Numbered from the stretch's first letter, positions 39,840-49,527 are shown. The stretch: 64,000 bases of DNA from Candidatus Thorarchaeota archaeon (GCA_019057475.1 DXJO01000046.1:1-64000), one strand, 5' to 3'. Program-made: numbers and translations. Notes: a model not told the origin generated them from the sequence alone.

Positions 39840-41927
39840 CTACATGAGAAGTTTCGCAGTGGCAGATGATCTACTCTTAGAAACCTCGATGGTTGGTACA
39901 CTATCCCAGCCTTGAATGTCTGTGTGAGTTATCAGCAAAATTTGTTCGAAGCTCTGATCGTTCACCAAGTTACTAACAACAGAGGCCCTGCGGTTCTTGT
40001 CAAGGCCTCCAAGCGGTTCGTCAAGCATAACGCATCGAATCCGGGGAGCAAGCGAGGGACTGTCCCTTAGCGGCCGAATGGAGCTCATCGTTCTACTAAT
40101 TCCTAGACGAAGTCCTAGGCTAACGGCAGTTCTGTCACCAAAGCTCAGTTGTGTTGTTTTCTTCGTGGCATTGTCTCGCTGGTCGTGTATCTTCAATGCC
40201 AATCCCGCGCCAGAGCGCCCTCTCGCAGCTGTCGGAACTAGATCAATTCCAGTATATTGATTGTTTGTAAACGCGCGAACGTATTCGTTCGTAGCACCCC
40301 TGATAATACCCAACAGCCGCTTTTGCACCACGTAATCAGCCACAAAGCTGCTAACTAGTTTTAATCTAACATACTTGGTATGCTCATTCAGACTCCTCAA
40401 CGAATCCATCTCTGCACCAAGCTCACGCATCTTCACGGATCTGGCTTCTAATTCCCTTATGGCGCCTTGCTCCCTGTCGATGAGTTTTCTGAAGGAGTCG
40501 CATTGGCTCACGATTTCACCGAGCTTTGTGGAGAGTACATCAAGCCTTCGCTGAAGATTAAGGACACTCTTCCCTCCATGCTTCTTGAGGAGCGACTCAA
40601 TGTCAGTCACCCCAGCCTTCTTGATAGCGTCCAAGAGCTTCGCCTGCTGCTTCTCAAGGCGTTTCTCGGCTTTATCAACATCCTTCTGTTTCTCTTTGAT
40701 ACGGCACACTGCATCATACGCCTTGGAAATATCAGATAAGTGCTCCTCGACACCACGGAGCTCATCTGACACCTCCACACGACGACCCTTGAATGTCTTG
40801 GCCTTTTCTTCGTCCTGTTTCAGTACCTGCCTGTATTTCACTAGCAGATTCTCGCGCTCTTCGACGGAAAGGGGCTTTGCGCAGGTTGGACATTCAGCGA
40901 CGCCTGAATCGTCATCTACAGAAACACCTTCAAGAGTCACGACCTTCTCACTGAGGTCCGTCTTGGTCGCATCGATTGCTCCTAGCTCGCGGTCAACTTC
41001 GGTTGTTTCTGTTTCGAGTTTCTTGCGACTGGACTCGTATCGCTTGGCTTCTTTCTTGAGAATTTTCAGACGTGCCTGCACAACTTCAGTTTCAGCCAAT
41101 GAAAGACCAGCATCTGCAAGGTCAGAGTCCCGATAACGAATGCTTGAGTTATGGTCGCGCTCTATTCTCTCGACTTCTTGAGTTAGGGCGTGTATTGCCT
41201 CAAGACCTTCAGGATCAGGCATTTCCTTCAGATGGTCCTTGATCTCCCCGGCTTCGGCTTCGTTGCTTTTGAAACTGCGTTCATAATCCTCGATTCTTAT
41301 CTTTGTATCATTGATCTGTTCCGCGATATGCTCAGGACGAATGTAATCGTCTTCAAGCCCTCTAATCTGGGCTTCAAGGTCCAACTCGAAGCTCTTCAGA
41401 TGGTCTGACATCTTGTCCAATAGCTCGATGTTGTATATCCTCACTATGAGGTTTCTTAGCACGGTGGGAGTAGCATTGGCGATTAGAGCCACTTCCCCCT
41501 GGCGGACCAGCAACGTGTTCAAGGCTTGCTGCAGATCAAGATTCAGAATCTGCATGAGCTCATTGCTCACAGATTTGCTCTTATCAGCAAGACGCTTCCA
41601 TGCATCCCCCGTCCGTGTGTACAAAACAACAGCCATTCCTTTGGCTGAACTATAGGACCGGTCCATTTTATACTGAGTCCCAGCAACCTCGAAGACTAAG
41701 ATCGCCTTGCACCAAGTTGATGTGAAACTGACGAGCTCATCATTGGTAAGACCAACAGCATCAGGCCCCCACAGAGCCCATAGTATTCCTTCGAATATTG
41801 AAGACTTCCCAGTCGAGTTCGGACCCCTGATGAGTATCAGTCCTCCAGGCAGTTCGCCCTCTCCCTCAGGGAGCTCGAGGTTTCGAAATGGCTTGAAGTT
41901 CTTCAATTCGAGACGAAGTAGTTTCAC
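39840..41927 (-). CDS. rad50: Rad50-like SMC ATPase
   Basis: With Mre11 this forms the DNA end-tethering and processing complex. The 695 aa are short for archaeal Rad50 (usually near 850-900), because the coiled coils are shorter. Walker A is RGPNSTGKSS near residue 35-43. The zinc hook CPTC is at residues 346-349 in the centre. The signature region reads LSFGDRTAVSLGLRL, in place of the standard LSGGE, and Walker B is CVMLDEPLGGLDKNRR followed by the D-loop. The start overlaps the end of mre11 by 4 bases. It is last in the nurA-herA-mre11-rad50 transcript. Confidence 0.93.
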   Translation of the reverse strand: MKLLRLELKNFKPFRNLELPEGEGELPGGLILIRGPNSTGKSSIFEGILWALWGPDAVGLTNDELVSFTSTWCKAILVFEVAGTQYKMDRSYSSAKGMAVVLYTRTGDAWKRLADKSKSVSNELMQILNLDLQQALNTLLVRQGEVALIANATPTVLRNLIVRIYNIELLDKMSDHLKSFELDLEAQIRGLEDDYIRPEHIAEQINDTKIRIEDYERSFKSNEAEAGEIKDHLKEMPDPEGLEAIHALTQEVERIERDHNSSIRYRDSDLADAGLSLAETEVVQARLKILKKEAKRYESSRKKLETETTEVDRELGAIDATKTDLSEKVVTLEGVSVDDDSGVAECPTCAKPLSVEERENLLVKYRQVLKQDEEKAKTFKGRRVEVSDELRGVEEHLSDISKAYDAVCRIKEKQKDVDKAEKRLEKQQAKLLDAIKKAGVTDIESLLKKHGGKSVLNLQRRLDVLSTKLGEIVSQCDSFRKLIDREQGAIRELEARSVKMRELGAEMDSLRSLNEHTKYVRLKLVSSFVADYVVQKRLLGIIRGATNEYVRAFTNNQYTGIDLVPTAARGRSGAGLALKIHDQRDNATKKTTQLSFGDRTAVSLGLRLGISRTMSSIRPLRDSPSLAPRIRCVMLDEPLGGLDKNRRASVVSNLVNDQSFEQILLITHTDIQGWDSVPTIEVSKSRSSATAKLLM

Positions 41928-43234
41928 CTGGATTCCTCCTTCGAAATCGTATCCAGAGTGAGCTTCTCCCCACTGCGTCCAACTGTAATCTCAAGAGCAC
42001 GTACTGCAATTCGAGTTAGTGTTTCAGGGTCGTACTTCTCGTCGAGTGATAGCGTTTCTAGATAAGTCTTGAAATCCTCCTCGGGATCTTCGATAAGATA
42101 CTCGGATTCGATCTCAGGGTATGCTGCTTCATCATGGTCGGTTTCGCGATGCCTTATTGTCCATACAAGCTGTACGATGTTGTACTCGGAGTCCTGTGAT
42201 AAGACCTTCATGCGAAATGATTCCATTGCGAGGCTAAGGTCGAACCCACTGATTCTCGAAGACCCACCTTTGAAGACTAGTCGCACTCGTGCGGCAGTAG
42301 CCGAATCCCACTGTCCCTTCAGATTCTTCTCGTCGAACAATGATTCCATCCTTTGAACGATTGATTCAACTGTATCATCGGCCTCTATTGCAATCTTCTC
42401 GGTGTAAACAGGCCGTGCAAAATCAATGTGGTGCGGAGTGACTATCGGAGCCGTTCCACGCTCAATGTCAACTACAAGGAATCCTTTCTCATGTCGAATT
42501 TCATCAAACCTCCACCGCTCTGGAGAACCAGCGTACCACGCATTCTTTGCATGCTTGTGCTGATGGTGGTCGTGACCTAATGCGATGTAGTCATATCCCA
42601 TGCTGAAGATGGCTGGTTGAAGGCTACGATCAAGGTCCATTCCGTGTGCCACTGCAATAGATGGACGGTCAGAATCCGGAAGCTGGTGGGTTGTGATCCA
42701 GTCGTTGAAGGTGGTTACTGCGCCAGCAGATTCGAGAACGTTGTACTCAATGAAAGGAAAACAATAGACATTCAGTTTCTCGTATGAACGCACGAGTGGT
42801 TTTCCTTCCCGGAGTGCAAGTTTCAGCTCCTGTTGGGTCGCCACATCCAGACCGGGAATTGCCATCTTCAAGCTATCAAGAAATGACACCTCAAGATTCC
42901 GGTATATGCCATGATTGCCCTCCAGTATCAGAACAGGAATGCTGGTTTTCTCAATGAATTTCTTCAGCACAGTAATGACTGTTTCTCTCGCAACAACAGG
43001 AGGTTGAGTGGGGTTGTACTCCCAAGGTTGATCATAGAGGTCCCCAGAATGAACCACGATATCAACTGGCGGATCGAGCTCGGCTATCCTGGTAAACAGC
43101 TCTGAGAAACGCTCGTAGAAGTCGTTCTCGAGGACTCTGGTGCGCATCTCAACTGCCCAGACATTATGTCTCACACCTTCCCGGGGCTTCGTGCCAAGAT
43201 GGGTGTCAGAAATATGCGCAACTCTTACAGTCAT
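41924..43234 (-). CDS. mre11: Mre11 nuclease
   Basis: A metallophosphoesterase with the family motifs in order: VAHISDTHLG (D10, H12), VVHSGDLYDQPW, VLILEGNHGIYR (usually GNHD; here followed by Gly), SIAVAHGMD, and ALGHDHHQHKH. Two metals in this site drive 3'-5' exonuclease and endonuclease activity. The C-terminal 130 residues form the capping and Rad50-binding region. Length (436) is normal. It lies 11 bases after herA and overlaps rad50 by ATGA. The missing Asp after GNH is a small departure from consensus and not obviously inactivating. Confidence 0.93.
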   Translation of the reverse strand: MTVRVAHISDTHLGTKPREGVRHNVWAVEMRTRVLENDFYERFSELFTRIAELDPPVDIVVHSGDLYDQPWEYNPTQPPVVARETVITVLKKFIEKTSIPVLILEGNHGIYRNLEVSFLDSLKMAIPGLDVATQQELKLALREGKPLVRSYEKLNVYCFPFIEYNVLESAGAVTTFNDWITTHQLPDSDRPSIAVAHGMDLDRSLQPAIFSMGYDYIALGHDHHQHKHAKNAWYAGSPERWRFDEIRHEKGFLVVDIERGTAPIVTPHHIDFARPVYTEKIAIEADDTVESIVQRMESLFDEKNLKGQWDSATAARVRLVFKGGSSRISGFDLSLAMESFRMKVLSQDSEYNIVQLVWTIRHRETDHDEAAYPEIESEYLIEDPEEDFKTYLETLSLDEKYDPETLTRIAVRALEITVGRSGEKLTLDTISKEESR

Positions 43235-43245
43235 CGCTCTATTCC

Positions 43246-45018
43246 TCAGAGAATGTGTTTCTCACGCTTCTTGCTGGACCTCTTACTCTTGTACTTGTCC
43301 TTATCGCGTTCGAAGATAGTATCAAACAACGGAATCTTGACAGGTAATGGCAGCTCTCGATATGAGGCTGTCAGCAATGCCTCTCCTCGTGACATCACTC
43401 GGAACTCATTCTCAAATCCAGAGATGTTGACACTTGCGTTATCGATGCATGACCTAATCTCACGTTCATTTCCCATCCGCAGGTTAATTTCCGTGTTCAT
43501 CTGACTGAGAATCACATTGTCAAGTACGCTCACTTGTTGACTTACAACCAGGAGTCCGATATTGAACTTCCGTCCTTGCCTTGAGATATCCTTGAATACC
43601 GACCGTCCCTTCATGAGTTCTGGATTGAGGATTGAAGGAGCTTCCTCTACTGTAATCTGAATGACCGGTAAATTACGCGGATCTTTCACCTCAGCAGAGT
43701 CACTTGTCCCTCCACGCCCATAGAAACCCCGGGCCATTTTCTTGACTCGATTGAAGAAGGGATTTGGTAGTCGCATCTTACCTTGCGTTTCGAAATCTCC
43801 TAGGTTACCACTACTCTTCACAGCTCGCCTCATGTCAGACAAGGTCCGGGTAACCACGGTTGTCAGGAGGAATTGCTCAGTGTCACTCATCAGGCTTGTA
43901 TTCACGACTAGAACACGGCCAGTTTCCATCGCCTCATAGATGGCATCAAGAACCGATGTCCCGTCCTTGATGAATATTGGAGAACGCTCCAGGAATCGGA
44001 GCCTCCGCTGGACCGCTTTCATTGTCCCCTTGGGTGTAGACGTCCCCTCAGGTTCGTCCTTCATTTCAAGTATCTCAGCGATCCAGTTCTGGTGCTTGGA
44101 CGCATACGTGGCATCAATGAATGAGTTCATCTGGGGGGTGAATTCAGTGATAGAGTACAAATCCCGAGGTTGAATCTCATCCCACTTAATCCTGATTTCC
44201 TTGGCGTACTTCTTTACCTCCCGCGGCGTGGCTCTCAAGTGGGTTGTCAGGTAGTAGAAGGTTCCCAAAACCTCTGATCTAATCGTCGGACTCATGGCTT
44301 CGACTATGTGGTGGATTCCGTATTTGTCTACACCCTTAGCGAATTCATCATGCGGGTCGATACAGAAGGCAGATATCCGAAGCACGTCGCTATCAGGATT
44401 TGTGCTAGCCTCGATATTGGTGTCAATCAATGACTTGATGAGAACCATCATGAGATTGCTCTTTCCAGATCCTGTTGAACCAAATATCCCAACGTGCATG
44501 GGCAGGAACTTGGAAGGAATCATCACAGGCACATCAAGAGTTGCTTCGCCTACTTGGAGGTCTCCGACATACATCTCACCGTCGGTCTGAGATTCAAGCA
44601 TCATCCGGACTACTGAGTCTGATATTCCGCGCACTGGTCTGTAGACAGACGCAAGATGATCGGGCAACCGGCGTGGAGAACGAAACACCCACTCATTATC
44701 AATTTGCTCTGCGTAGCCAAGCATTCGGCCCTGCACGTCCAGAAGCATGTTGCGTTCGATTCCAGAGAGATACGCGTCGCCTTCCACCATGAGTGTGCCA
44801 GCAACGCGGCTCATGTCATCTACTTGTCTCAGATAGTTTTGGAGGCCTAGAACCCGGAAGAAAAAGACCCTTTCATGACCATCACGCTCGGAAGTGATCA
44901 TGAATATCTCGCCTACACTAATGTCGCGATTGTTTCCCATTATCTCTAGGTTAGTCTGGTTACCCACACCGACTTTTCCGAATAGCTCGCCTAGGTTGTC
45001 TTTGTTGAACACCATCAT
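43246..45018 (-). CDS. herA: HerA hexameric DNA translocase
   Basis: HerA is a FtsK/HerA-class hexameric ATPase that works with NurA to resect DNA ends. The N-terminal HAS-barrel contains VGEIFMITSERDGHERVFFF. Walker A is GIFGSTGSGKSNLMM near residue 183. The Walker B-like Asp is in FCIDPHDEFAKG, and ITVEEAPSILNPELMKG is the sensor region. NIGLLVVSQQVSVLDNVIL holds the late motif. The 590-aa length is slightly longer than usual, with a charged linker and a basic C-terminal tail (KYKSKRSSKKREK). It is second in the operon, 13 bases after nurA. Confidence 0.93.
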   Translation of the reverse strand: MMVFNKDNLGELFGKVGVGNQTNLEIMGNNRDISVGEIFMITSERDGHERVFFFRVLGLQNYLRQVDDMSRVAGTLMVEGDAYLSGIERNMLLDVQGRMLGYAEQIDNEWVFRSPRRLPDHLASVYRPVRGISDSVVRMMLESQTDGEMYVGDLQVGEATLDVPVMIPSKFLPMHVGIFGSTGSGKSNLMMVLIKSLIDTNIEASTNPDSDVLRISAFCIDPHDEFAKGVDKYGIHHIVEAMSPTIRSEVLGTFYYLTTHLRATPREVKKYAKEIRIKWDEIQPRDLYSITEFTPQMNSFIDATYASKHQNWIAEILEMKDEPEGTSTPKGTMKAVQRRLRFLERSPIFIKDGTSVLDAIYEAMETGRVLVVNTSLMSDTEQFLLTTVVTRTLSDMRRAVKSSGNLGDFETQGKMRLPNPFFNRVKKMARGFYGRGGTSDSAEVKDPRNLPVIQITVEEAPSILNPELMKGRSVFKDISRQGRKFNIGLLVVSQQVSVLDNVILSQMNTEINLRMGNEREIRSCIDNASVNISGFENEFRVMSRGEALLTASYRELPLPVKIPLFDTIFERDKDKYKSKRSSKKREKHIL

Positions 45019-45031
45019 CTATCATCTCATG

Positions 45032-46327
45032 TCAAAGGTTGTAGTCTTCCCGAAGAGGAAGTGCCCTCCGGGGGTCGTGATTAGTTGCACGCAGTACGTC
45101 CCGGTATACTTCACGTGCTAGCCCAAGGTCCTCATAACTGAGCTTACATGCCTCGTGGGCGAGAGCTAATGCCACAGGATAGCCATACCATCTTGCGTCC
45201 CTAGACATGAACTCTAGGTCACGAAAGATCTGTTTCTCATTCGCCCTTGTTGCCGCGGGGTCGCCACGTACGAAGATGTTCTTGAGCCACCAAACCCGAT
45301 CGAAATCGATTCGCGAAGGCCTGTTGTCTCGTGAGAAGCTAAACAGGTATGGCACCGCAAGCTTTGGCGGTAGGTACGTTCTGTCACTGATGATGTGGAG
45401 CCCTCCATTCGGATCGTTCTTTGATGGTAGCAAACAGAACCATTTCGCCTTCGCGCCGAATATGTCTTCTGCCATTTTCGCAATCCTATGTGCAAATGGT
45501 ATTGTGTGATTCTTGCTCACAGCACAGAGAATGGCTTCTTTGTTCCGTGCCAGAGCACAGAGCTCTCTCAGCATGAATCCGCTCGGCATCGAGGGATACT
45601 TGAGAACATGGTGTATGAAGATACTCATTGCACCATCGATAAGGATGAACTTCGGCTTGAACTTGCTAGTCAGCACTTTTCTGATAGCGGCATATTCTGA
45701 CACCGTTCTGAGTTCATCATGGACCACGGGGTTGGTGAGGTATCCGGCCCTTGATATGAGGGAAACCATGTTCTCCAGTTTGGATTTGTAGCGGGCAAAG
45801 TCAGTGCTATCCAAGTCAGAGAACGATTTCACTTGAGGCCCCAAATTATCTCGGAAGAATTGTGTCACGAAGTCAGTTGAATCCTTGTTGGGATAGATGT
45901 TCGTCAAACTGTCGGCCATCTTGTTCTTTGCATCGTGACGTACACCGGAGTGCCAATGCATATCGAGAGAGGGCTGTGCTCCAAGTTCAGATTCCAAAGC
46001 CGCTCGTTCCATTATCGAAAATGGGGGACCTTTCTGTGTGTTAGTGTCAAGTATCACGGTTGCAGTGCTTAGCAGGTGGATGCGAATGTCATCCAGCGTG
46101 CCAAAGTTCTCAGTCCCAGATCCGTCAACAGCTGCAACGAGGAAGTCCTCATCGAGTACAATATCAGCGGAGTAAGACTCCACTGTATCCAGGAGGTCCT
46201 CCTTGATTCTCACCTCGTCTTTTGCGAACTCTTCTTCATCTCGACGGTCTTGTTGGTTCCGAATGTCTTCAAGAACCGTTTTCAATAGTTTCCTGAACTT
46301 ATCGGTGAGTATCTTCTCGAGCATCAA
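45032..46327 (-). CDS. nurA: NurA nuclease
   Basis: NurA is a 5'-3' exonuclease and endonuclease that binds the HerA hexamer. The catalytic core begins with FLVAAVDGSGTENFGTLDD, giving the strand-Asp-Gly-Ser motif, and the second catalytic Asp is in ILIDGAMSIFI. Other conserved regions are RDNRPSRIDFDRVWW and the C-terminal GYPVALALAHEACKLS. Length (431) fits archaeal NurA. It is first in the nurA-herA-mre11-rad50 transcript; 245 bases separate it from the divergent metallohydrolase-like gene. Confidence 0.93.
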   Translation of the reverse strand: MMLEKILTDKFRKLLKTVLEDIRNQQDRRDEEEFAKDEVRIKEDLLDTVESYSADIVLDEDFLVAAVDGSGTENFGTLDDIRIHLLSTATVILDTNTQKGPPFSIMERAALESELGAQPSLDMHWHSGVRHDAKNKMADSLTNIYPNKDSTDFVTQFFRDNLGPQVKSFSDLDSTDFARYKSKLENMVSLISRAGYLTNPVVHDELRTVSEYAAIRKVLTSKFKPKFILIDGAMSIFIHHVLKYPSMPSGFMLRELCALARNKEAILCAVSKNHTIPFAHRIAKMAEDIFGAKAKWFCLLPSKNDPNGGLHIISDRTYLPPKLAVPYLFSFSRDNRPSRIDFDRVWWLKNIFVRGDPAATRANEKQIFRDLEFMSRDARWYGYPVALALAHEACKLSYEDLGLAREVYRDVLRATNHDPRRALPLREDYNL

Positions 46328-46572
46328 ACCCCTCTTTTCAGATTAGCAAACAAGCATTCAAACGACTGCCACCGTTCAGTGTGGATGCAATCATAAAAAG
46401 ATAGCACTCGGAACGCATGAGTCAATGATGGCAATACCTGCGTAATATCACCAGTAGTAAATACTGAAATCTGCTTGTGCGAAATTATCTTTTAAGGACA
46501 CACCACAACGAGTCCTCTGTAGCAAGTATTCTGACTAAATGGTAACTTAGCGAAGCGACGGGAAGTGCTTGA

Positions 46573-47268
46573 TTGCTGAAACTCACATACTTCGGCCACA
46601 CTACATTCGTACTGGAGTCAAAGGACGTCACACTCCTGCTGAACCCAGGGATTTGGAATGGCGAACCCGTTGTACCTGTAGACGTTGACGTGAGAATCAT
46701 TGTGGCGACAAACCGTGACGATGACTCTGTGGGAAATGCCGCTGAAATTGCGGCCAACGCCAAGGCTTGGTTCCTGGGAAACGAGGAAACAGTCGAGAAG
46801 GTCAGATCTCAGGGCGGGAAATCTTGGTTGCTTCATACACTCAAGGTTGAAGGAACCTATGAAATCCCTGGCCTGAAGATTAGTGCATACCCCCTTCAGA
46901 AGAAGGACCCCACGTCTGGTGAGAGGTACGAGAACCTTGGACTCTACATCGAGATGGGCGGCATGAAGGTCGGCTATCTTGGTGATAGTGCAGTGCAAGG
47001 CCCATTCGGTGAATTCGAGATGGATGTTCTCATTGTTCCAATAGGGGGCGGAGAGGTGTTTGAGGTGAAAGACGCAGTCAGTCTGTGCTTGGACGCCAAA
47101 CCCAGGATTGGTATCCCTGTAAGGTGGACTTCGCCAGATCAACCATCGAACTTCGCGAAGTATGTATCCCAATTCGGACAAGGAGTCATACCCGTAGTCA
47201 TGGAGCACGACCAAGTCTTAGAGATTCACTGGGCTGCGGGCAACGAGTTTAGACATACACTATCCTAG
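46573..47268 (+). CDS. Metallo-beta-lactamase-fold protein lacking the main metal motif
   Basis: The beginning MLKLTYFGHTTFVLESKDVTLLLNP matches the UPF0173/MBL-fold metal-dependent hydrolase family (GHxxF, then LlxNPg). The main site HxHxDH should follow the third strand; instead the protein has VATNRDDDSVGNAAE. Later features persist as scaffold: VGYLGDSAVQGPF (normally GDT) and IPVRW near the end. The fold is recognisable while the metal-binding histidines are mostly gone, so hydrolase activity is doubtful. The start is TTG 46573 with a GGAAGTG site upstream. It is followed 60 bases later by the beta-repeat gene. Confidence 0.65.
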   Translation: MLKLTYFGHTTFVLESKDVTLLLNPGIWNGEPVVPVDVDVRIIVATNRDDDSVGNAAEIAANAKAWFLGNEETVEKVRSQGGKSWLLHTLKVEGTYEIPGLKISAYPLQKKDPTSGERYENLGLYIEMGGMKVGYLGDSAVQGPFGEFEMDVLIVPIGGGEVFEVKDAVSLCLDAKPRIGIPVRWTSPDQPSNFAKYVSQFGQGVIPVVMEHDQVLEIHWAAGNEFRHTLS

Positions 47269-47328
47269 TCCATTCGCTGAGCTGCTCTTTGAGCAGAATA
47301 CGCACTCGAGAGGTTAAGAGAAAGATAA

Positions 47329-49119
47329 GTGGGTGAGCCGCGATTGAGCGAGCACAAAATTGTAAACATTGACTTGGAAGAAAGCGAAAACGTCACACTA
47401 GGCGGAAGAAGTGGCCTTGACCATATAGACGTTTCAGGCGTTCTAAAAGTGACCAACCCATCGGATCGATGTAGGATATGGAACGTCAAGGTCCACCTAG
47501 GTGAAACTGGAAAAGGCACTGGCCTTCGGAAGAAAACGCTTCCTGGGGGAGAGATTGATGCCGGCGGAAAGTGGGAAACATATTACACGGTTGGTGTAAA
47601 AGCCCCACTCCTCGCACTCACTGAGGCTTATGATACGTGTAGCAGTGTTGAAACCGAAGAACCGCACTGGGCTTATGTCTTTGGCGCGGATAATCCGATC
47701 AGGATGACAATCCAGTTGAAGAATAACTCAGGCGGACAGATTGACAACATCATATTGAACAAGACTGTTCCTCCAGAGCTCTCCGAGGTCACCATCGAGA
47801 GCGCGTCATCAGGAGTGGCTGAGTTTGATGAAGGTACCAGTCAAATTATGTGGAAAGATTTCATGATCTACCCTGAGGAAAGCTCCACTCTGGTTGTGAC
47901 TGCGATTGGTAAGGTTGACGACGTCAAGTCGAAAGTCGCGGGTGAAATAGTTGTGACCTATAGAGCTGAGGAACAACAACGCTCGGAACTAGATCCGGAT
48001 ATGACCGCCTTGACAGAATTTCTCACCGGAATCGAGAACGCTGAAACCGAGCCAAATCATTGGGAATGCACACTTGAGTGCTCCAATGAGAGCGATTTAA
48101 TGATAAGACTTGACAAGGCAGCGGTGTTCCTAGTTCCAGAGGGCGGCGGTAAGAAAGAACTAAAGATAGACGAGAGTCCTGCGTTCGAAATGGCGCCCGA
48201 TCAGGATTGGAGCGCAAAGTTTGACATTGAGAGCAAGTCGCCGCCAAAATGCAGCCAGGATGTCGTATATACCCCCGTGGGAATTGTTACAAAAAGAGTG
48301 CTAGGAACAATCGAGAAGACTGCACAGATTATCCCAGTAGCAAGAATCGGCTACACGAAAGTCTTCGAACCTCCTGCTGTGGACAGCTTTGATAAAACAC
48401 CCGTTGAGGTCACAGTTGAAATCACCAACAGTGGCTCTGCGAAGTTGAACGAGATTCTTGTGGAAGATAGCCTTCCTGATGATGTCATGCCACCTCTAGA
48501 GGAGCATATCTCCGTTTGGATTCGCGGAAAGAAGTATACTGGCGACTTTGAGTTTATCAAAAAACCGAATAACCAAAACCCGGAGAACGCACATAAGCTC
48601 ACGTTTAGGATTAGTAATCTCAAGGATTCTGTGGGAGAACTTGCGCCTGGCGAGAGTGTGAAGATCAACTATGCCATAATGGCATGGAAGAGTAGGCCTG
48701 AGAAGGAGTATCCCAGCCCAATACTATGCTCTGCCAATACGCACATAGCAGGATTACTGGCTACAGTGCTAGGCGAAGACCACAGGCTAGAGGTCATATA
48801 CAAGAAGAGGCGTATCTCGACGAAGAAGGCGATAAACAAGGGTGCGGACGTCGGGGAGTATGTCGTTGTGCTCGTTGTTGAGAATCGAGGCGAGGTTACT
48901 GCGGAGAACGTGGTCGTAACAGATTGGATACCACCCGGTTTTGAATATGTGTCAGTGGACCCTGAGGAATTAGTACCAAAGGTAAAACCAGCCCGCAAAG
49001 GCAGCAATGTCGTGTGGACCTTCACCCGGATGAACCCTGGCGAGAAGAAGAGAATCAGATTGTCTGTAAGCGGTGAAGGTGAATATGAGCGCCGTGAGCC
49101 ACAAGTGACATCTGACTAA
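47329..49119 (+). CDS. Large beta-sandwich repeat protein (CARDB/DUF11-like), cytoplasmic
   Basis: The 596-aa protein from GTG 47329 has no signal peptide or membrane anchor. It contains successive immunoglobulin-like modules: NPIRMTIQLKNNSGGQIDNI, then PVEVTVEITNSGSAKLNEIL with VEDSLPDDV, then VVVLVVENRGEVTAENVVVT with DWIPPGFEYVSVDP. This is the pattern of CARDB/DUF11 repeats of archaeal surface proteins. The N-terminal module starts IVNIDLEESENVTLGG and is different. A cytoplasmic version of usually secreted repeats is uncommon. It may be a scaffold or structural protein. No function assigned. Confidence 0.65.
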   Translation: MGEPRLSEHKIVNIDLEESENVTLGGRSGLDHIDVSGVLKVTNPSDRCRIWNVKVHLGETGKGTGLRKKTLPGGEIDAGGKWETYYTVGVKAPLLALTEAYDTCSSVETEEPHWAYVFGADNPIRMTIQLKNNSGGQIDNIILNKTVPPELSEVTIESASSGVAEFDEGTSQIMWKDFMIYPEESSTLVVTAIGKVDDVKSKVAGEIVVTYRAEEQQRSELDPDMTALTEFLTGIENAETEPNHWECTLECSNESDLMIRLDKAAVFLVPEGGGKKELKIDESPAFEMAPDQDWSAKFDIESKSPPKCSQDVVYTPVGIVTKRVLGTIEKTAQIIPVARIGYTKVFEPPAVDSFDKTPVEVTVEITNSGSAKLNEILVEDSLPDDVMPPLEEHISVWIRGKKYTGDFEFIKKPNNQNPENAHKLTFRISNLKDSVGELAPGESVKINYAIMAWKSRPEKEYPSPILCSANTHIAGLLATVLGEDHRLEVIYKKRRISTKKAINKGADVGEYVVVLVVENRGEVTAENVVVTDWIPPGFEYVSVDPEELVPKVKPARKGSNVVWTFTRMNPGEKKRIRLSVSGEGEYERREPQVTSD

Positions 49120-49142
49120 TCGATCACGTGCACCCCATCAAC

Positions 49143-49168
49143 AGGTTGGGGGCTAGATTCCCCCACCT
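49143..49168. terminator. Hairpin between convergent genes
   Basis: AGGTTGGGGG and CCCCCACCT pair with one bulged base around CTAGATT, 24 bases after the beta-repeat gene stop and just beyond the stop of the convergent 113-aa gene. It is a plausible bidirectional transcript end, without a strong T tract. Confidence 0.45.
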
Positions 49169-49185
49169 GCTTCTCAATTCTACGT

Positions 49186-49527
49186 CTACCTGCGATCATC
49201 CTCAAGACTGCGAATTTCCTTTCGTGTTGAATCCAGAAATTCATCAATGTCCTGCAATAGTGTATGGTCCACATCTTCTGCACGTTGCGTATCAAGCGCA
49301 TACAGAACCTTGAATCCCTTCAGTGTTGCATGGATGGCGTTCGAAATCTCAAGAATCGCACTACTCAAATCTCGGCTATCCATTTCGTCTTTTCCATGCT
49401 CATACACAAAGTCGTAAGCACCTCTCACTGCCTTGAATCCAAGTTCAAGCAACTTTTGCATAACTAAAGAAGGAGATGCACCTTCACTATAGAACCAAAC
49501 TGAAACACGTGTCACATAGCGTGTCAT
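49186..49527 (-). CDS. Hypothetical 113-aa protein
   Basis: The track starts at a TTG five codons upstream; ATG 49527 (MTRYVTRVSVWF) is preferred. The product starts with two hydrophobic strands and a helix, VMQKLLELGFKAVRGAYDFV, reminiscent of a small ferredoxin-like or ACT-like fold, then acidic helices (SAILEISNAIHATLKGFKVL). The C terminus is strongly charged. I do not recognise a family. It lies downstream of arcS-raSEA but 35-50 bases away on the same strand, so cotranscription is possible. Confidence 0.5.
   Translation of the reverse strand: MTRYVTRVSVWFYSEGASPSLVMQKLLELGFKAVRGAYDFVYEHGKDEMDSRDLSSAILEISNAIHATLKGFKVLYALDTQRAEDVDHTLLQDIDEFLDSTRKEIRSLEDDRR

Noticed and set aside
40467-41136. 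Plus-strand ORFs inside rad50
   Set aside because: Ser/Phe/Arg-rich antisense frames of coiled-coil coding sequence, no features of their own.
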